Shown here in pieces: positions 49,784-61,992 of a DNA stretch of 64,000 nt; positions within the stretch are counted from its first letter, which is position 1; every line of letters starts with the position of its first letter. Location of the stretch: NCBI RefSeq assembly GCF_036898095.1, contig NC_090746.1, positions 104,819,708 through 104,883,707 on the forward strand, given 5' to 3'. The notes beneath the pieces were generated by a model. That model did no database searches. It saw only the letters and a program-made list of their open reading frames with translations, and was not told where the DNA came from. The translations under genes and the position numbers were made by a program. The stretch is from Palaemon carinicauda (lineage: Eukaryota; Arthropoda; Malacostraca; Decapoda; Palaemonidae).

Positions 49784-51571
49784 ATGTCCACCAGTGGGGG
49801 GATGCCTACAAAGTTGCGCGAACAGGTGACAGCAACTCAGGGCCGATTCCTGGACGATTTCCGTAATCAGTTAGGGATACCGCGTCCCGTTCACAACATC
49901 TCTACCTCCCCTGACAGCGGATCCAGTGTCGTTGAGCTTCCTTGCCATGGGATCGGCAAGGGGACAAGCCCTTCGTGCAGAAGTCTAGACCATGTTGAAG
50001 AAGAGCTCTCTCCAAGAGGTCCTCAACGGGTCTCCAGGCTTCTTCAATCGACTCTATTTCTTGTAAAGAAGGCGTCTGGAGGCTGGAGACCAGTCATCGA
50101 CCTCTCAGCTCTGAACAAGTTTGTCAATCAAACTCCGTTCAGCATGGAGACCGCAGACACGGTCAGACTTGCAGTAAGACCGCAAGACTTCATGTGTACA
50201 CTGGACCTGAAGGACGCGTACTTCCAGATCCCAGTCCATCCGTCTTCAAGGAAGTACTTAAGATTCAGCCTAGACAACAAGGTTTACCAGTTCAAGGTGC
50301 TGTGTTTCGGTCTCTCCACAGCACCACAAGTTTTCACCAGAGTGTTCACCCTAATATCGTCGTGGGCACACAGGATCGGCATCCGTCTCCTCTGGTATCT
50401 GGACGATTGGCTGATCCTAGCAGACTCGGAGTCAGCCCTTCTTCGACACCGAGACAAACTTCTGGGACTTTGCCAAGATCTGGGGATCATGGTAAATCTC
50501 GAGAAGTCCTCTCTGCTTCCTACTCAAAGACTGGTATATCTAGGCATGATCATAGACTTCAATCTCCACAAAGCCTTCCCATCAGACGACAGGATAGCAA
50601 GGTTGAGGAGGGTCGCGAGTCCTTTCCTCATAAGAGAAGAACTTCCAGCCCAATCGTGGTTACGTCTCCTCGGTCACCTCTCATCTTTGGCTCGTCTAGT
50701 TCCCAACGGTCGCCTCAGGATGAGATCCCTCCAATGGCGATTCAAGTCTCGGTGGAATCAGGGTTACGATTCCCCGTACGTAATGATCCCAATGGGTCCT
50801 GCGGAACAGACGGACCTCCAGTGGTGGGTGACAGACGAGAACCTACGAAGAGGAGCGGATCTTCTCGTCCTCCCCCGGGATTTGATGCTGTTTTCGGACG
50901 CCTCAAAGAAAGGGTGGGGGGGCCAACGTTCTGCAACACAGGACCTCAGGCCTGTGGTCTGAATCAGAAAAGTGCCTCCATATAAATCTGCTTGAAATGA
51001 AGGCCGTATTCCTGGCCCTTCAACAGTTCCAACAATACCTGGCGGGTCACACTGTGGTGGTGATGAGCGACAACACCACAGTAGTGGCTTACATCAACAA
51101 GCAAGGAGGTACCTTTTCAAAGCAGCTATCCCATCTCGCAGTAGAGATACTGAGAAAGACCGAAGTCCACTCGATTCCACTATCGGCACGCTTCATTCCA
51201 GGCAAGAGGAATGTGCTCGCCGACAGATAGTGAATACCGAGTGGTCTTTGGATCATCTTGTAGCCAAAAAAGTCCTGACTTTGTGGGGTTCCCCGACTGT
51301 GGATCTGTTTACTACAGCGCTGAACTTCAAGCTTCCGCTGTACTGCTCCCCAGTCCCGGATCCCAAGGCGCTCTGGCAAGATGCCTTCCAACAACGGTGG
51401 GACAACATCAACGTGTACGCCTTTCCCCCGTTCTGTCTGATTAGGAGGGTACTCAACAAGACCAGAATATCGGTCAATCTTTCGATGATCTTTATAGCTC
51501 CGCTATGGCATCACGCGGAATGGTTTCCGGACCTTCTGCAACTCCTAAACCATGTTTCCTTGTGTTCCTAG
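49784..51571 (+). pseudogene. RT-RNase H-MT-like region of copy G, frameshifted and truncated
   Basis: Open 49784-50962 with GWRPVIDLSALNKF, LDLKDAYFQIPVHP, CFGLSTAP, YLDDW (YLDD from 50396), VNLEKSS and the RNase H start LFSDASKKGWGG. A frameshift follows at about 50930. RNase H resumes 50997-51230 (NTTVVAYINKQGG, ARFIPGKRNVLADR), then a stop. The MT-like domain follows in 51230-51571 (SPTVDLFTTAL, VPDPKALWQDAF, VYAFPPF, IAPLWH) and is cut by the deletion junction at about 51547. As in families 1 and 2, the overlapping frame is open here (50194-50985, S/P/R-rich). Confidence 0.82.
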
Positions 51572-51856
51572 TATTAAGCTAATACTGTCACGTCCCCATA
51601 CCCTAACGAGGTGGTATTTGGGAGAGTCCTAGCCTGAAGTTTCCATCTAAAGGACTACAGGTCAACTTCCTAGGACGAGTCACACTTCATACCTTCACAC
51701 ACAGCTTAGGTAGGCCGCAGCCCTTGCGTAGCAAGGTTCTAGCGACGTGCAGGGACTCCTTATTGTTGAGTTCTGACACACTCAGATACTGAGTCCCCGG
51801 GCAAAGCCAAAAGCCAGTACTGGCCGGGACTTTCCACCCTTCCTAATGGGCGAGTC

Positions 51857-51958
51857 ACCCCTATTAAATAGCGTGGTTTGTATGTCAGTTACGGAACAAA
51901 TGACAAATTCGTAGGTAATTTGTATTTTTCCTAACTATACAAACCTTAGCTATTTAAT
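51857..51958. repeat. Internal complementary region of copy G
   Basis: CCCCTATTAAATAGCGTGG to ACGGAACAAA is the reverse complement of G's left end; TGACAAATTC to TATTTAAT is that of the right end, with few mismatches. Confidence 0.85.
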
Positions 51959-52002
51959 CAAACTTGCCCGGCAGCCCTATCCCCCTTGAAGTCCTACCTC
52001 TA

Positions 52003-52170
52003 AGCAAAGTGAGCTCAAGCACAGGTGTGTGTGCTGGGGGGGGGGGGGGGGGGGTAGCAAGCTACCCTCCCTATCCCTCGCTTACTAGCGGTGGGGTAGT
52101 AAACCCTCGTTAAAATTCTAATGGCTCGTCATTTTAGCTACGCCGAAAGTAATAACCCCTATTAAATAGC
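52003..52170. repeat. Right inverted terminal repeat of copy G with a 19-G run
   Basis: Reverse complement of 45917-46074. The G-run at 52036-52054 is longer than the 11-C run in the left arm, so the arms differ mainly by homopolymer length. Confidence 0.85.
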
Positions 52171-52219
52171 TAAGGTTTGTATAGTTAGGAAAAATACAAA
52201 TTATCTATGAATTTGTCAT

Positions 52220-53164
52220 GTTTTCACACCTATTGTGAGTGTTCAGTTTTGTATCATTATTGGTGGTGCTAGGTCCCCACATCCTTGATCCCTACAACCT
52301 AGATCTCCAAGTTAAAGAGGAATTCAGATTTTAAAAAGAGGAAACTGTGATAAGTTTGTCTCCTCAACCTGTTAACAATCATTTACACTTTTCAATAAGA
52401 AGAAAAATCTGTAGTTTTTTGCATAAAGTTTTGCCGAGGCCATGCATTTTTCACTTAATATTTTGACTCACTGTCTTTGAGAATTTATGGTTTCATTTTG
52501 ATATAGTTATAGTAATAGGTGTTTATTTAGCTGCCAAACAACATCATATACTGTAGTTTATTATTTTTTTTCTTATTACAGATAGGTTTATATAAATATT
52601 TATTTTACAATCGTCATACAGTACTCTCAAAATACTGAAATCTGTGAAAGATAAAATTCCAATTCATTAAGAGGAATACAGTGAAAGACAAAGTCTTAAT
52701 CCTATAATGAAGTTTTTGTTAATTTTTAGGGTTGTTGGATAGATGGCTTAATGTAAGCTATTGTTTGTTATTTAGTCATTAGATACAGTATTCACCATGA
52801 AACTCAGATTATTAAAAAGTAGCATTAAATACTAGGAATTTGTAATTGTGAGAGTCATGCTGACTCTTGCTAATGATTTGATGATGTAAACACACTATAA
52901 TACAGTAGTCAAAATCATAATTGATTTAAGACAATGATAGGTGAGTCAAGGGACAAAGGCAGGATATTGGACCCATTGGTGGTAAAGGCAGGATTTATAT
53001 AGTTAATGGATAAGGTTGAATAGATTTTCCATTAATTTATGGTAACATTGGTTAATCAGTGGCAAAAAATACATACAATATTGTTATTTTGGTTATTAAT
53101 GTTTAAGGCATTAGGACCGGGTTGTCTGTTTTAGTGTTACATAGGTTAGTTCATTGATGACGTA
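52220..53164. other. AT-rich unassigned DNA
   Basis: Right flank of copy G. No ORF or clear repeat was recognised. Confidence 0.4.
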
Positions 53165-53396
53165 TACCCTGGCTAGAGAGTAGTAATGTGTTTGCCTATA
53201 ATTTGCGTGGCAGAAGTTCGATCCCAGCTGGTGACCGTAAGTTTAAACTGTTTACTGGGGAGGCCACTGCTGTGATTGGGCACCACAGTGGGGCTGCTGG
53301 CCTTGCCTGGCTAACTTTCTAGTGAGCATCTGTTCTGATGAAACTGGAACTGAAACCAGACACCTTTACCCAAGTAAAAAAAAAACAACAACATTG
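53165..53396 (+). repeat. tRNA-like SINE with A-rich tail
   Basis: Contains an A-box-like TGGCTAGAGAGTAG (53170-53183) and a good B-box AGTTCGATCCC (53214-53224) about 31 bp after it. A non-tRNA body follows and ends in an A-rich tail (AAAAAAAAAACAACAAC, about 53376-53393). This is the layout of a tRNA-derived SINE transcribed by RNA polymerase III. The family was not identified. Confidence 0.6.
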
Positions 53397-56039
53397 AAGA
53401 AGATAGTCAGTGAGCTAATCTAAACTAGGTTAGTGAATCGGTGTGTTATAAGTGTTTCCATAGTTTAGGGCAAAATAAATAAGATGGTGAAGATGGGTAG
53501 AATAAGCTAGTTCATTGATTGAAGGTTAGCTAGAAAATCCACCTTAAAAAAGATTGTGCTAAGATAGCTGAAATGAGTTTATGGAGGATCCATAGGATAT
53601 ATAATGAATATGTATTATGTCATTTCAATTACGAACATGACACATTTACTTGATAAATTTAGGAAGTTGCTGTCTCTTTTCTGTTTTTAGGAAAGCTAAA
53701 CACAATAATTATTCATTTGGCCAGCACTATACTCTTGTATTCTAAATATTTTACTCCTGAAGCTGTTACCATGTTGGTAAAGCTTAATTTTGCTCAGAAT
53801 TTATACACACTTTTTTATAACCCTCTCAGACTGGGGACACCTTAATGCGGTGAATGGGTTTGTGTTTTGCCATGATCAGCAAACCTGTACTAGCCAGAGA
53901 CACCCATACTGGGTTGGTATTTTGTAAACGATCAGACAAAAGTCTCTCACCATCACCAATCCGTACTGGCCAGTGTGGTGATGAAAACGAGCCAAACCCC
54001 AAACATGCTTAAAGACATGTCTAAAGCATTTTTCTTGCTGTGGACTGAAAACAGCTGCATTTGTTGTTGTTGTTTTATAAATTTTATATGAAGTATTGAG
54101 TGTGTGTTTGACCAGGTAACCCCTTTGGTGTAAGGTAGAATGTTTTATCAGGAAATTCCATTATTGTAGTGAAATAATAACTTCTTAGGATTTAAGAAGT
54201 AATACTTTTCCAACTTACAAGATATGCTTTTGGTTGTAATATTTGCTATTATGAATGTCATGAACGTGTCTAGTTTGTCATTATTTTCCCTATTTTATAT
54301 TCCTTTTAGTTTATCATGCATAATTTTACTAAAAGTATAGTCTTGATTTTGAAGTGCATGGACAAGACATATATCCGTATAATTAACATCTTGTATTCAT
54401 TTTTCAGACTAAAATCATCAAAGAGCACAAACTATTATAGCTTCCTGCACAAAACAGGAAATTGAACTGCAAATATGCACTATAATGCAACATTCCGAAT
54501 GACATCAGTTTAAAGATCGGCAGTGCATAATCGGGGATTAACTACAGGAAAAATACCAGGAGGTTTCTGAGGAAGACAAAAGGACCACCGATGAATCGTC
54601 TCGACTGAAGCAGCCAGGATTATTAAAATTCTCTCATGAGAATATCATTCGGTACTGCAAATCTTCTGAAATGCTAAATTGACCAGAGTTATTGAGGATT
54701 TAGGGGGTTGTGTTATAATGGTCACTCCATTTATATCCCTTATGTTCAATATTAATCACTAACTAAAGAAAAAAAAAAAGTTACATTACAGTAAATAAGT
54801 ACAGTAATATAAAATTTTACAACAACAATATTACCAGATTATTTAAAGTCTATCAAAGTGTTTCTATCCTTGGAAGCCTTGAACTTAATTATTAAAGCTA
54901 TTTACACTTAGTTTAATACCAATTACTTTATTCACTTTTAATCTTTACAAAGTCAGTGCATATAAAGCTAATTTTATCCATATTTCTGTTAAAAGTATTC
55001 ATGATGCTATTTTCACTAGTAAATTATAAACACCCAAAATCTTACCAGAAAATTGTCCAGATTTACATTTATGGGGTTTTTTACTCTATTTAAAATTCAG
55101 ATTACAATTTCCCAATTATTATTTGATATTAAACACGTACAATTATTTGTTACGTTGTTCTGAAAACTAGTTAGCAAATACAGTATGAATATATTGAATG
55201 ATAATAGAGTCCTGTTACATACATAAAATAGCAAATAGGAATATATTGAATGATATTAGATTCCTTTAACCTCATAAAATAGTCTGGACTATTAAAGGTA
55301 ATGTTAAATAGATTGGATTTTTATGTGTTATTGTAAATTTATGGAAAAATTATGAAATTTAACTATCGATAGAGATCAACAAATGTTAATGATAAAGGAT
55401 TTTGTTTTAATTTTGCTACTATTGTTTTTAATTTTCAGTAATAAGCTGTTAAATCAAATGTTAATTTCATCTGTGCCTCTTTACCATCTATATCATATCA
55501 TTTTTAAAATTTGAGTAAAGTACTGTATGAGTGACTGAAGGGAAATTGATATCAATAATCTTTTTAGCAATTGATTCAAATTCATTCAATCAGCATATTT
55601 AAGTACATTAATTCCATGTGAATATAACCTCCAACTAATTATTTTAACTGAATATCATTCCAAAGATATTCATCTTTGTCTATGTATACCATTTCATTTC
55701 TTTCCGGACTCGTCTCATTATTAGCAACTGCCATAGAATTTTCTTTTACACAACAAGAAGTCTATAGTAGGCCTATGTTCTCTTAAAATTGAATAGCAGA
55801 TATGCCTAAGATATTAGCTACTAGACAAAAAAAGTCTTGTCCTCTAATTAGCCACATATTGCCAATGCTGTTCACATACTTTTTTCTTGTGGGTGCCAGG
55901 GAGAGTAGCTCATCATATTGCAACAATCAACATGTGTTCAAGTATTTGTAATATATATATATATATATGTATACAAGAGAAGTAAAAAAAAGTACTAATT
56001 GATGATTTTGGTTATGAGATTCTAAAACCATCATATTTC
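53397..56039. other. AT-rich unassigned DNA with a possible dispersed repeat and a weak exon candidate
   Basis: About 53820-54030 is a higher-complexity block (with GTACTGGCCAGTGTGGTGATG) that looks like a dispersed repeat but was not identified. After an ATTCATTTTTCAG at 54407, a 46-codon open stretch (54543-54680, containing YQEVSEEDKRTTDE) has a coding look. It follows a stop and has no partner exon, so it is only a candidate. A TA microsatellite lies at about 55950-55968. The rest shows nothing. Confidence 0.25.
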
Positions 56040-56350
56040 CATCCATTTTATCATAATGAGCAATTCTACTTAACTCCTCCTTCCCCACCGTTATCCCTAC
56101 ATTAAGTTGTCGGTGGTCTGATGCACCCACTGCTATGCCTTCTATCAAAGGCATCCTCTCCCACCAAACCTCATCCCCATATCATCTTTCACCTTATCTC
56201 ACCATCTAATTCTCTGCCTCCCTCTTGATCTTCTCCCCCTACCAGGTTCCTTCTAAGTCCTCCTCACTTCCTCCCCACCATCCACCCTCAACTCGTGCCC
56301 ACACCATAGTCATGACACGCTTATCACCTGCTATTCTTATTATTTCATCA
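56040..56350 (-). pseudogene. LINE reverse-transcriptase ORF, C-terminal fragment (left of copy E)
   Basis: On the minus strand this reads as the basic C-terminal tail common to RTE/CR1-like LINE ORFs (RSRGRQRIRW, then MPLIEGIAVGASDHRQ), with stops and shifts. It continues the fragment at 62761-63490; copy E was inserted between them. The clade was not determined. Confidence 0.6.
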
Positions 56351-56363
56351 TTTTCAATATTTA

Positions 56364-56525
56364 ACTTAGCCGGTGATTATATAAGCTGCAACTCTGTTGC
56401 TCGACAGAAAACTCTACGTTAAAAATCCGCCAGCGATCGCTATGCAGGTAGGGGGTGTACTTCAACAGCGCCATCTGTCGTGCAGGTACTCAGTACTCAA
56501 TGTAAACAAAGAACTCAATTTTCTC
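56364..56525. repeat. Left inverted terminal repeat of copy E
   Basis: About 161 bp; by eye the exact reverse complement of 62559-62721 apart from the ACTTAG/ACTTAC end difference. Diverged from the B/D arm at several sites (for example CTCGACAGAAAACTC), marking a separate subfamily. Confidence 0.88.
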
Positions 56526-56717
56526 TCTGTCGGGCTACCGGCAAGACCTACTAATTCGCTGTTGCTAACTGGATTTGTTTTCACAACTATTGGTGAAGTA
56601 CACTATTCTAGTTTAGAGCTTTCGCTATGCAGGTGTTTTATCTTCATCTCAAAACTTGAACTCGTTTTGGATAGATTTAATTATGGTGACAAAGAGAGTA
56701 TGGACTTTCACTTTTAA

Positions 56718-59700
56718 ATGGCCGACCCTTCCCTTAGACGGAAGTGTGTTTAGGCTTTTAGTAATTATCTTATCACGTTATAGATTTTCCTCTATATATT
56801 TTATATCTCTCCGCCTTTATTAGGCCTCTTCGATTAACTTTCCATTTTTTATAAACATATAAAATAAATTTTAATGCTTTGTTTATATAGACCTTTCCTG
56901 AGAGTAGGCGGTCCTAACTTGGAAACCGAAGTTAATCAACATTGAGCCCTTTATATCGTCTTTAGCTTTTAAAGGATTTAAAACTTTTTAAATGTAATAT
57001 TTTATGAAAGAATTTCTTTGATAGTCTTCGTACTGTTTTCAAAGATGATCTAACGTTTAGTTTTTTATGCTACGCAGTTGTTGACGTTCAGGACGTTCAA
57101 CATGCGCTCTATCGTTACGATAGAGAGAGAGTGTATCACGGTTTCACTTTGCAGTAAGAGTAAATCGATTCTGACGTTTTGTTCATTCTTTCTTAGCTTA
57201 AATGTTTTAAATTCTAATTTAAAGGAACTTTTTATTTGAAAAACCTTTCAGTTTTTTCCTTTAGTCAAATAACATGTTTTTTTGACGATATATAATTGGG
57301 CTCTTCTCTTAGGTGCGAAATCAAGAGAGAGAGAGATAGAGAGATAGAGACGGAGGGAGAGAGAGGAGAGAAAACGTTCCGTTCAAGCGGGTAACGTTGT
57401 TCTCGTGTTACTCTCGTCCCTAGTCTCTGTACGGGGAGGAAGGATAAAACGTTTTTAGGTTTTTATTCTCATCCCCAGGCTATGTGCGGTGAGAGATTGA
57501 AAACGTAGTTATATGAACTAGTGTTTAGTCTCTTTCCCAGCCACTGATTTTTCTTTTTATCTTAAAATATGTTTTCTGTTTTTTGCTGGTATTATGAGCT
57601 TGCATTATACGACTAATTTCGCAATTACTACCTTTTAATGAAGGGTAGAATTGCCTGTTTCAGGTAGAAATAAGTGCAAAACAGAAAATCGAAGTGATAA
57701 AGTGATATGCGCAAAGTGTTACAGTGTTGCGTCCGAGGCGCAAAGTGTTACAGTGTTGCGTCCGAGGGTTCGTCTGTTCGTGCCTGTCGTTCACCTAGTC
57801 CGGGACCTCTTGCAAGCTTCCAAGCCCAGGGGAGAAGTAATGTCAAAAGACTTATGGGTTCGAGAGGCCTTGACCAACGAACAGACGTTTTCCCTCTATG
57901 GTATCGGTTGTTTCTTACCAAGATCTCCCCTACCATAAGACGAGAGAGACGTTGTTTCTCCTCGCCATCCGTAGGCTTTTCGCATAAGAAACCTGTCACA
58001 AGGTTTCGAAGCCCTTAAGCGAAAGTCAGTCCTTTCAGGACAGGTCCAGCGTCCTGGTTACAGCCATTAGGACAGCTCTGACCCTATGCAGTCATCGGAT
58101 AACTGCTCGCCGCCTAACAAAAGCGTAACACAGACTCCGAAAGTCTTTTTTTGTAGGCAAAGTGTTGCGGTCACAGACGTTACCCTCGTCTATTACCACA
58201 ACCATTTCCGTTGATCCTTAAGGGGTTGTATGGCAAAACATGCAGTATATGCTTGCCTCCCTTATGGAAGACTATTCTGCCGATTAGTCCGTTGAGTCTA
58301 GCCGTTTATCTCATCGATATCCTGGCTTTCAGCCAACCTAACGTTCCTTTGTGCTTACTGTTGACGTTGGCGTAGCTTAGTCACGTCAGTCAGGTTGTTT
58401 AGAACCACACTCGATGCGGTCTCGTGTGGTTTTTCAGCCGCATTTGGACGTTAGGCCACTTGCTGATGCTCCTGTTGACGTTCAAGACGTTCACTAACAA
58501 TCGGAGTTGACTTGTTTTGACGCTGTGCGTCAACCTCCGCATTCTAGAGTTGTTTTGACTGCTCAGTCTAGGCAGTCAAAGCAGTCTCGAGTGGACGCTG
58601 TGCGTCCTCACGCACCTGTTGTGGTTGACAGTTCAGTTGTTGACAGTTCACAGACTGTCAAGCAGTTACATGACGTTGCGTTCTGGTCCGCTACTAATGC
58701 ACCAGTGAGAGACTCAGCTTTTATCGGACAAGGTTCCTGTAGATGAGGAAGTTGCTGTTCTCCCTCCTACTGATATTCCCTTGAGGACTCTGTCAGATGG
58801 AGAGGAGCCTTAAGCTGCTTAGCCTCCTATGGACTTTAATTAAATCATGATGATTTTTTTTAAGGATCTTCGTCCGGATCTTGTAACTGCTGCTCCTCGT
58901 TCGCCTAAACGTCAGAGCTTACACTAGGCCTAGCTACTTCGAAGCCGTTGTTTTTAAGCTAGTGCTCTCTCGCTCTCCTAGAGAGCGTTACGTTGGCTAG
59001 GCGACTGGTTTTTCACCAGGAGGAGTTTGGGGGATACAGCCTTTGCTTTCCCTTCTTTTAAACTGGTTTATAGAGCGAGAGTCTGATATGACACGAGAGA
59101 AGTTCTCGGCTTGGGAGTTCATGCCTCTGCCCAGATAGACTTCTCAATTCTGGTAGACTCTCCCTGGCGCCTAGCCAGGAGACGCTCCAAGTTGTTTACA
59201 GGTCAACTTCTCAGCTGTTGTCGAGCCTTTGAAGTTTTGCTGTACTATTATGTCACGCATAACAAGGCTTTCAGGGATGGTAAACGGTTCCGCCTCAGTC
59301 GCTAACCCCGTCTGTTGCCACACCTGCTCCCGTAGACCCTAAATGGGCTTTGCTGCAAGACATGCAGTCCAAGCTTGCGTCCTTGATAGAGGACTTAAAT
59401 GCGGAGAAGAACCTTCTGGCCAACAACCTTCCAACCGGTCGGTTGTGCGCCCTGTTGACGCTGAGGTAACCTACTCGCGTCTGCCAGTTGAGGTGGTTCC
59501 TCCACCGATGCGACCCAGTGTGGGTTGCCAGCCGCACGTTGACGTTAAGCGACGCTCGGAGGTGGTTGTTGACGTTCAGGACGTTCAACAACCAGCAGAG
59601 GTGACTTGTTGTGACGCAGTGCGTCAACCTCAGCAACCCGGTAGGGTGTTGACTGCACAACCCAGACGGTCTAGACAGTTTCGGGTTGACGCTGTGCTTC

Positions 59701-59890
59701 CTCGCGCACCCATGGTTGTTGACAGTTCACAGACTGTGCAGCAGTTCCATGATATTGCGTCCGGCTCTGTCACGCATCCACCAGTGCGACCGGATTCAGC
59801 GAGTCAGACGTTGCCCACTCCGTTGCCGTTTCCTCATCAGTTTCGGATGAGGAACCCTCTGATGAGGACGTTGCTGAACAAGACGATCAG
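56718..59890 (+). pseudogene. Rearranged gag-like region of copy E
   Basis: Starts MADPSLRRKCV then a stop at 56751. Gag similarity resumes at about 57655 with the segment containing SVRACRSPSPGPLAS. Next comes a degraded stretch (58000-58850), then part of the conserved C-terminal region (about 58860-59290; SPWRLARRRSK). After that, 59300-59880 goes back to an earlier gag segment (PVDPKWALLQDMQSKLAS and the following V/P/Q-rich part). That earlier segment is thus present twice, the first copy being at about 58180-58750. The second copy is less damaged than the first, suggesting template switching between two different gag RNAs. Confidence 0.75.
56752..57655. other. Unidentified sequence replacing part of gag in copy E
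   Basis: About 0.9 kb with no counterpart in copies B or D, where the Cys/His module and following region lie. It is AT-rich with a GA-rich microsatellite (about 57320-57375). It holds one gag-like fragment GTTGACGTTCAGGACGTTCA near 57078, also seen at 59570. It ends in TTGCCTGTTTCAG, resembling a splice acceptor. Possible origins are an inserted fragment, an intron or captured sequence. Confidence 0.5.
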
Positions 59891-59910
59891 CCCCCAGCCC
59901 TGCTATCCAT

Positions 59911-61124
59911 CCAGAAGATGCTGAAGAAGGAACGCTGCTCAGTCAGGCTGTGGATGAGTCTGGTAGGGACGCTGTCATCCGTGGATCAATTTGTGTCACT
60001 AGGAAGACTACACCTCCGTCCTCTTCTATACCATCTAGCTTTTCACTGGAAAAAGGACGACGCTAGAAGCGGTCTCGATCCCGGTTTCCGAAAAGATAAA
60101 GTCTTGTCTGACTTGGTGAAAGGACTATATCAACCTAAGAGAGGGTCTTCCCCTGACTGTTCAGATTCCCAACAACGTTCTCTTCTCGGACGCATCGGAC
60201 GTAGGCTGGGGTGCGACATTAGACGGTCGGGAATGCTCGGGAATATGGAACTCGAGTCAAAGGACAATGCATTTCAACTGCAAGGAGCTACTGGCAGTAC
60301 GTCTGGCCTGGAAAAGCTTCAGGTCTCTCCTTCAAGGCAAAGTGGTGGAGGTGAACTCGGACAACACCACTGCTTTGGCGTACATCTCCAAGCAAGGAGG
60401 GACCTACTCTCTGACGTTGTACGAGATCGCAAGGGACCTCCTCACCTGGTCAAAAGGTCTAGACATATCACTAGTAACGAGGTTCATCCAAGGCAACTTG
60501 AATGTCATGGCAGATTGTCTCAGTCGGAAGGGACAAATAATTCCAACATAATGGACCCTCCACAAGGATGTATGCAAGAGACTTTGGGCCACCTGGGGCC
60601 AGCCAACCATAGATCTCTTCGCAACCTCGATGACCAAGAGGCTCCCAATATTTTGCTCACCAATCCCGGACCCAGCAGCAGTTCATATAGATGCCTTTCT
60701 CCTAGATTGGTCACATCTAGATCTATATGCATTCCTTCCGTTCAAGATTGTCAACAAGGTACTGCAGAAGTTCGCCTCTCACGAAGGGACAAGGTTGACG
60801 CTAGTTGCTTCCCTCTGGCCCGCGAGAGAATGGTTCACCGAGGTACTTCGATGGCTAGTAGACGTTCCCAGAACACTTCCCCTAAGGGTGGACCTTCTAC
60901 GTCAGCCACACGTAAAGAAGGTACACCAAGGCCTCCACGCTCTTCGTCTGACTGCCTTCAGACTATCGAAAGACTCTCGAGAGCTAGAGGCTTTTCGAAG
61001 GAGGCAGCCAGAGCGATTGCTAGAGCAAGGAGAACATCCACCCTTAGAGTCTACCAATCGAAGTGGGAAATCTTCCGAAACTGGTGCAAGTCAGTATCCG
61101 TATCCTCGACCAGTACCTCTGTAA
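59911..61124 (+). pseudogene. RT C-terminus, RNase H and MT-like remnant of copy E
   Basis: Joins directly to the duplicated gag segment. It starts at MLKKERCSVRLWMSL (59918), which lies well downstream of the YLDD motif in copies B and D. A 2-bp deletion near 60053 shifts the frame. RNase H motifs NCKELLAVR and NSDNTTALAYISKQGG are readable from 60267. A stop replaces Glu at about 60549 (IPT then stop then WTL). The MT-like domain (LPIFCSPIPDP, LVASLWP; 60630-61124) is open. No RT polymerase core remains. Confidence 0.8.
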
Positions 61125-61992
61125 CTCAAATAGCTGACTTCCTCTTATATCTGAGGAAAGAACGATCTCTTTCAGCTCCCACTATCAAGGGTTACAGAAG
61201 CATGTTGGCATCAGTCTTCCGTCACAGAGGCTTAGATCTTTCCAACAATAAAGATCTACAGGACCTCCTTAAGTCTTTTGAGACCACGAAGGAGCGTCGT
61301 TTGGTTACACCTGGTTGGAATTTAGACGTGGTACTAAGATTCCTTATGTCAGACAGGTTCGAACCGCTACAATCAGCCTCCCTGAAAGATCTCACCTTAA
61401 AGATTCTTTTCCTGGTATGCTTAGCCACAGCTAAAAGAGTCAGTGAGATTCATGCCTTCAGCAAGAACATCGGATTCTCATCCGAAACGGCTACATGTTC
61501 TACAACTTGGTTTTCTAGCCAAAAACGAGCTGCCTTCTCGGCCTTGGCCAATATCGTTCGATATTCCAAACTTATCGTATGGTTGGAAATGAACTAGAAA
61601 GAGTCTTATGCCCTGTAAGAGCTCTTAAGTTCTATTTAAAACGAACTAAACCTTTACGAGGCCCGTCTGAAGCTTTATGGTGTTCAGTTAAGAAACCATC
61701 TTTGCCTATGTCAAAGAATGCTTTATCCTATTTTATCAGACTGTTAACATGAGAAGCTCATTCCCATCTGAATGAGGAAGACCAAGCTTTGCTGAAGGTA
61801 AGGACACACGAAGTTAGAGCTGTCGCAACTTCCGTGGCCTTTAAACAAAATAGATCTCTCCATAGTATAATCGACGCAACCTATTGGAAAAGCAAGTCAG
61901 TGTTCGCGTCTTTTTATCTTAAGAATGTCCAGTCTCTTTACGAGAACTGCTACACTGGGACCATTCGTAGCAACGAGTGCAGTAGTGGGTGA
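60054..61992 (+). pseudogene. Tyrosine recombinase frame of copy E, disrupted
   Basis: The ORF2 frame is open through RNase H and MT into YR, with TCG (Ser) at the codon that is UAG in copies B and D. A 2-bp deletion near 61500 (TGTTCTACAA here, TGTTCACTACAA in B) breaks it after AKRVSEIH. A TGA replaces an Arg codon at about 61749. The THEVRAVATS motif (from 61807) and FYLKNV with the Tyr are still present, and a further deletion lies near the end (CTACACTGGGACC). Inactive. Confidence 0.82.

Larger units (their letters stand above)
45889..52219 (+). mobile_element. DIRS-like retrotransposon, family 3, copy G (YR deleted)
   Basis: Left end TTTGTTCCGTAACTGAC (45889), right end AATTTGTCAT (52219). 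ITRs lie at 45917-46074 and 52003-52170, ICR at 51857-51958. Gag is broken by stops and shifts and RT-RH-MT is partly open. At about 51547 the sequence jumps from the MT-like domain directly to 3' non-coding sequence (AAACCATGTTTCC) that in copy F lies about 1.3 kb further on, removing the end of MT and all of YR. The junction shares TAA with both parental sites. It cannot be autonomous. Confidence 0.88.

Noticed and set aside
53165..53240. Functional tRNA gene
   Set aside because: A and B boxes are present but no cloverleaf is complete, and the sequence continues into a body and A-rich tail, fitting a SINE.
52560..56000. Host gene in the AT-rich region
   Set aside because: Only one 46-codon stretch looks coding; no initiator, partner exons or known domain could be supported.
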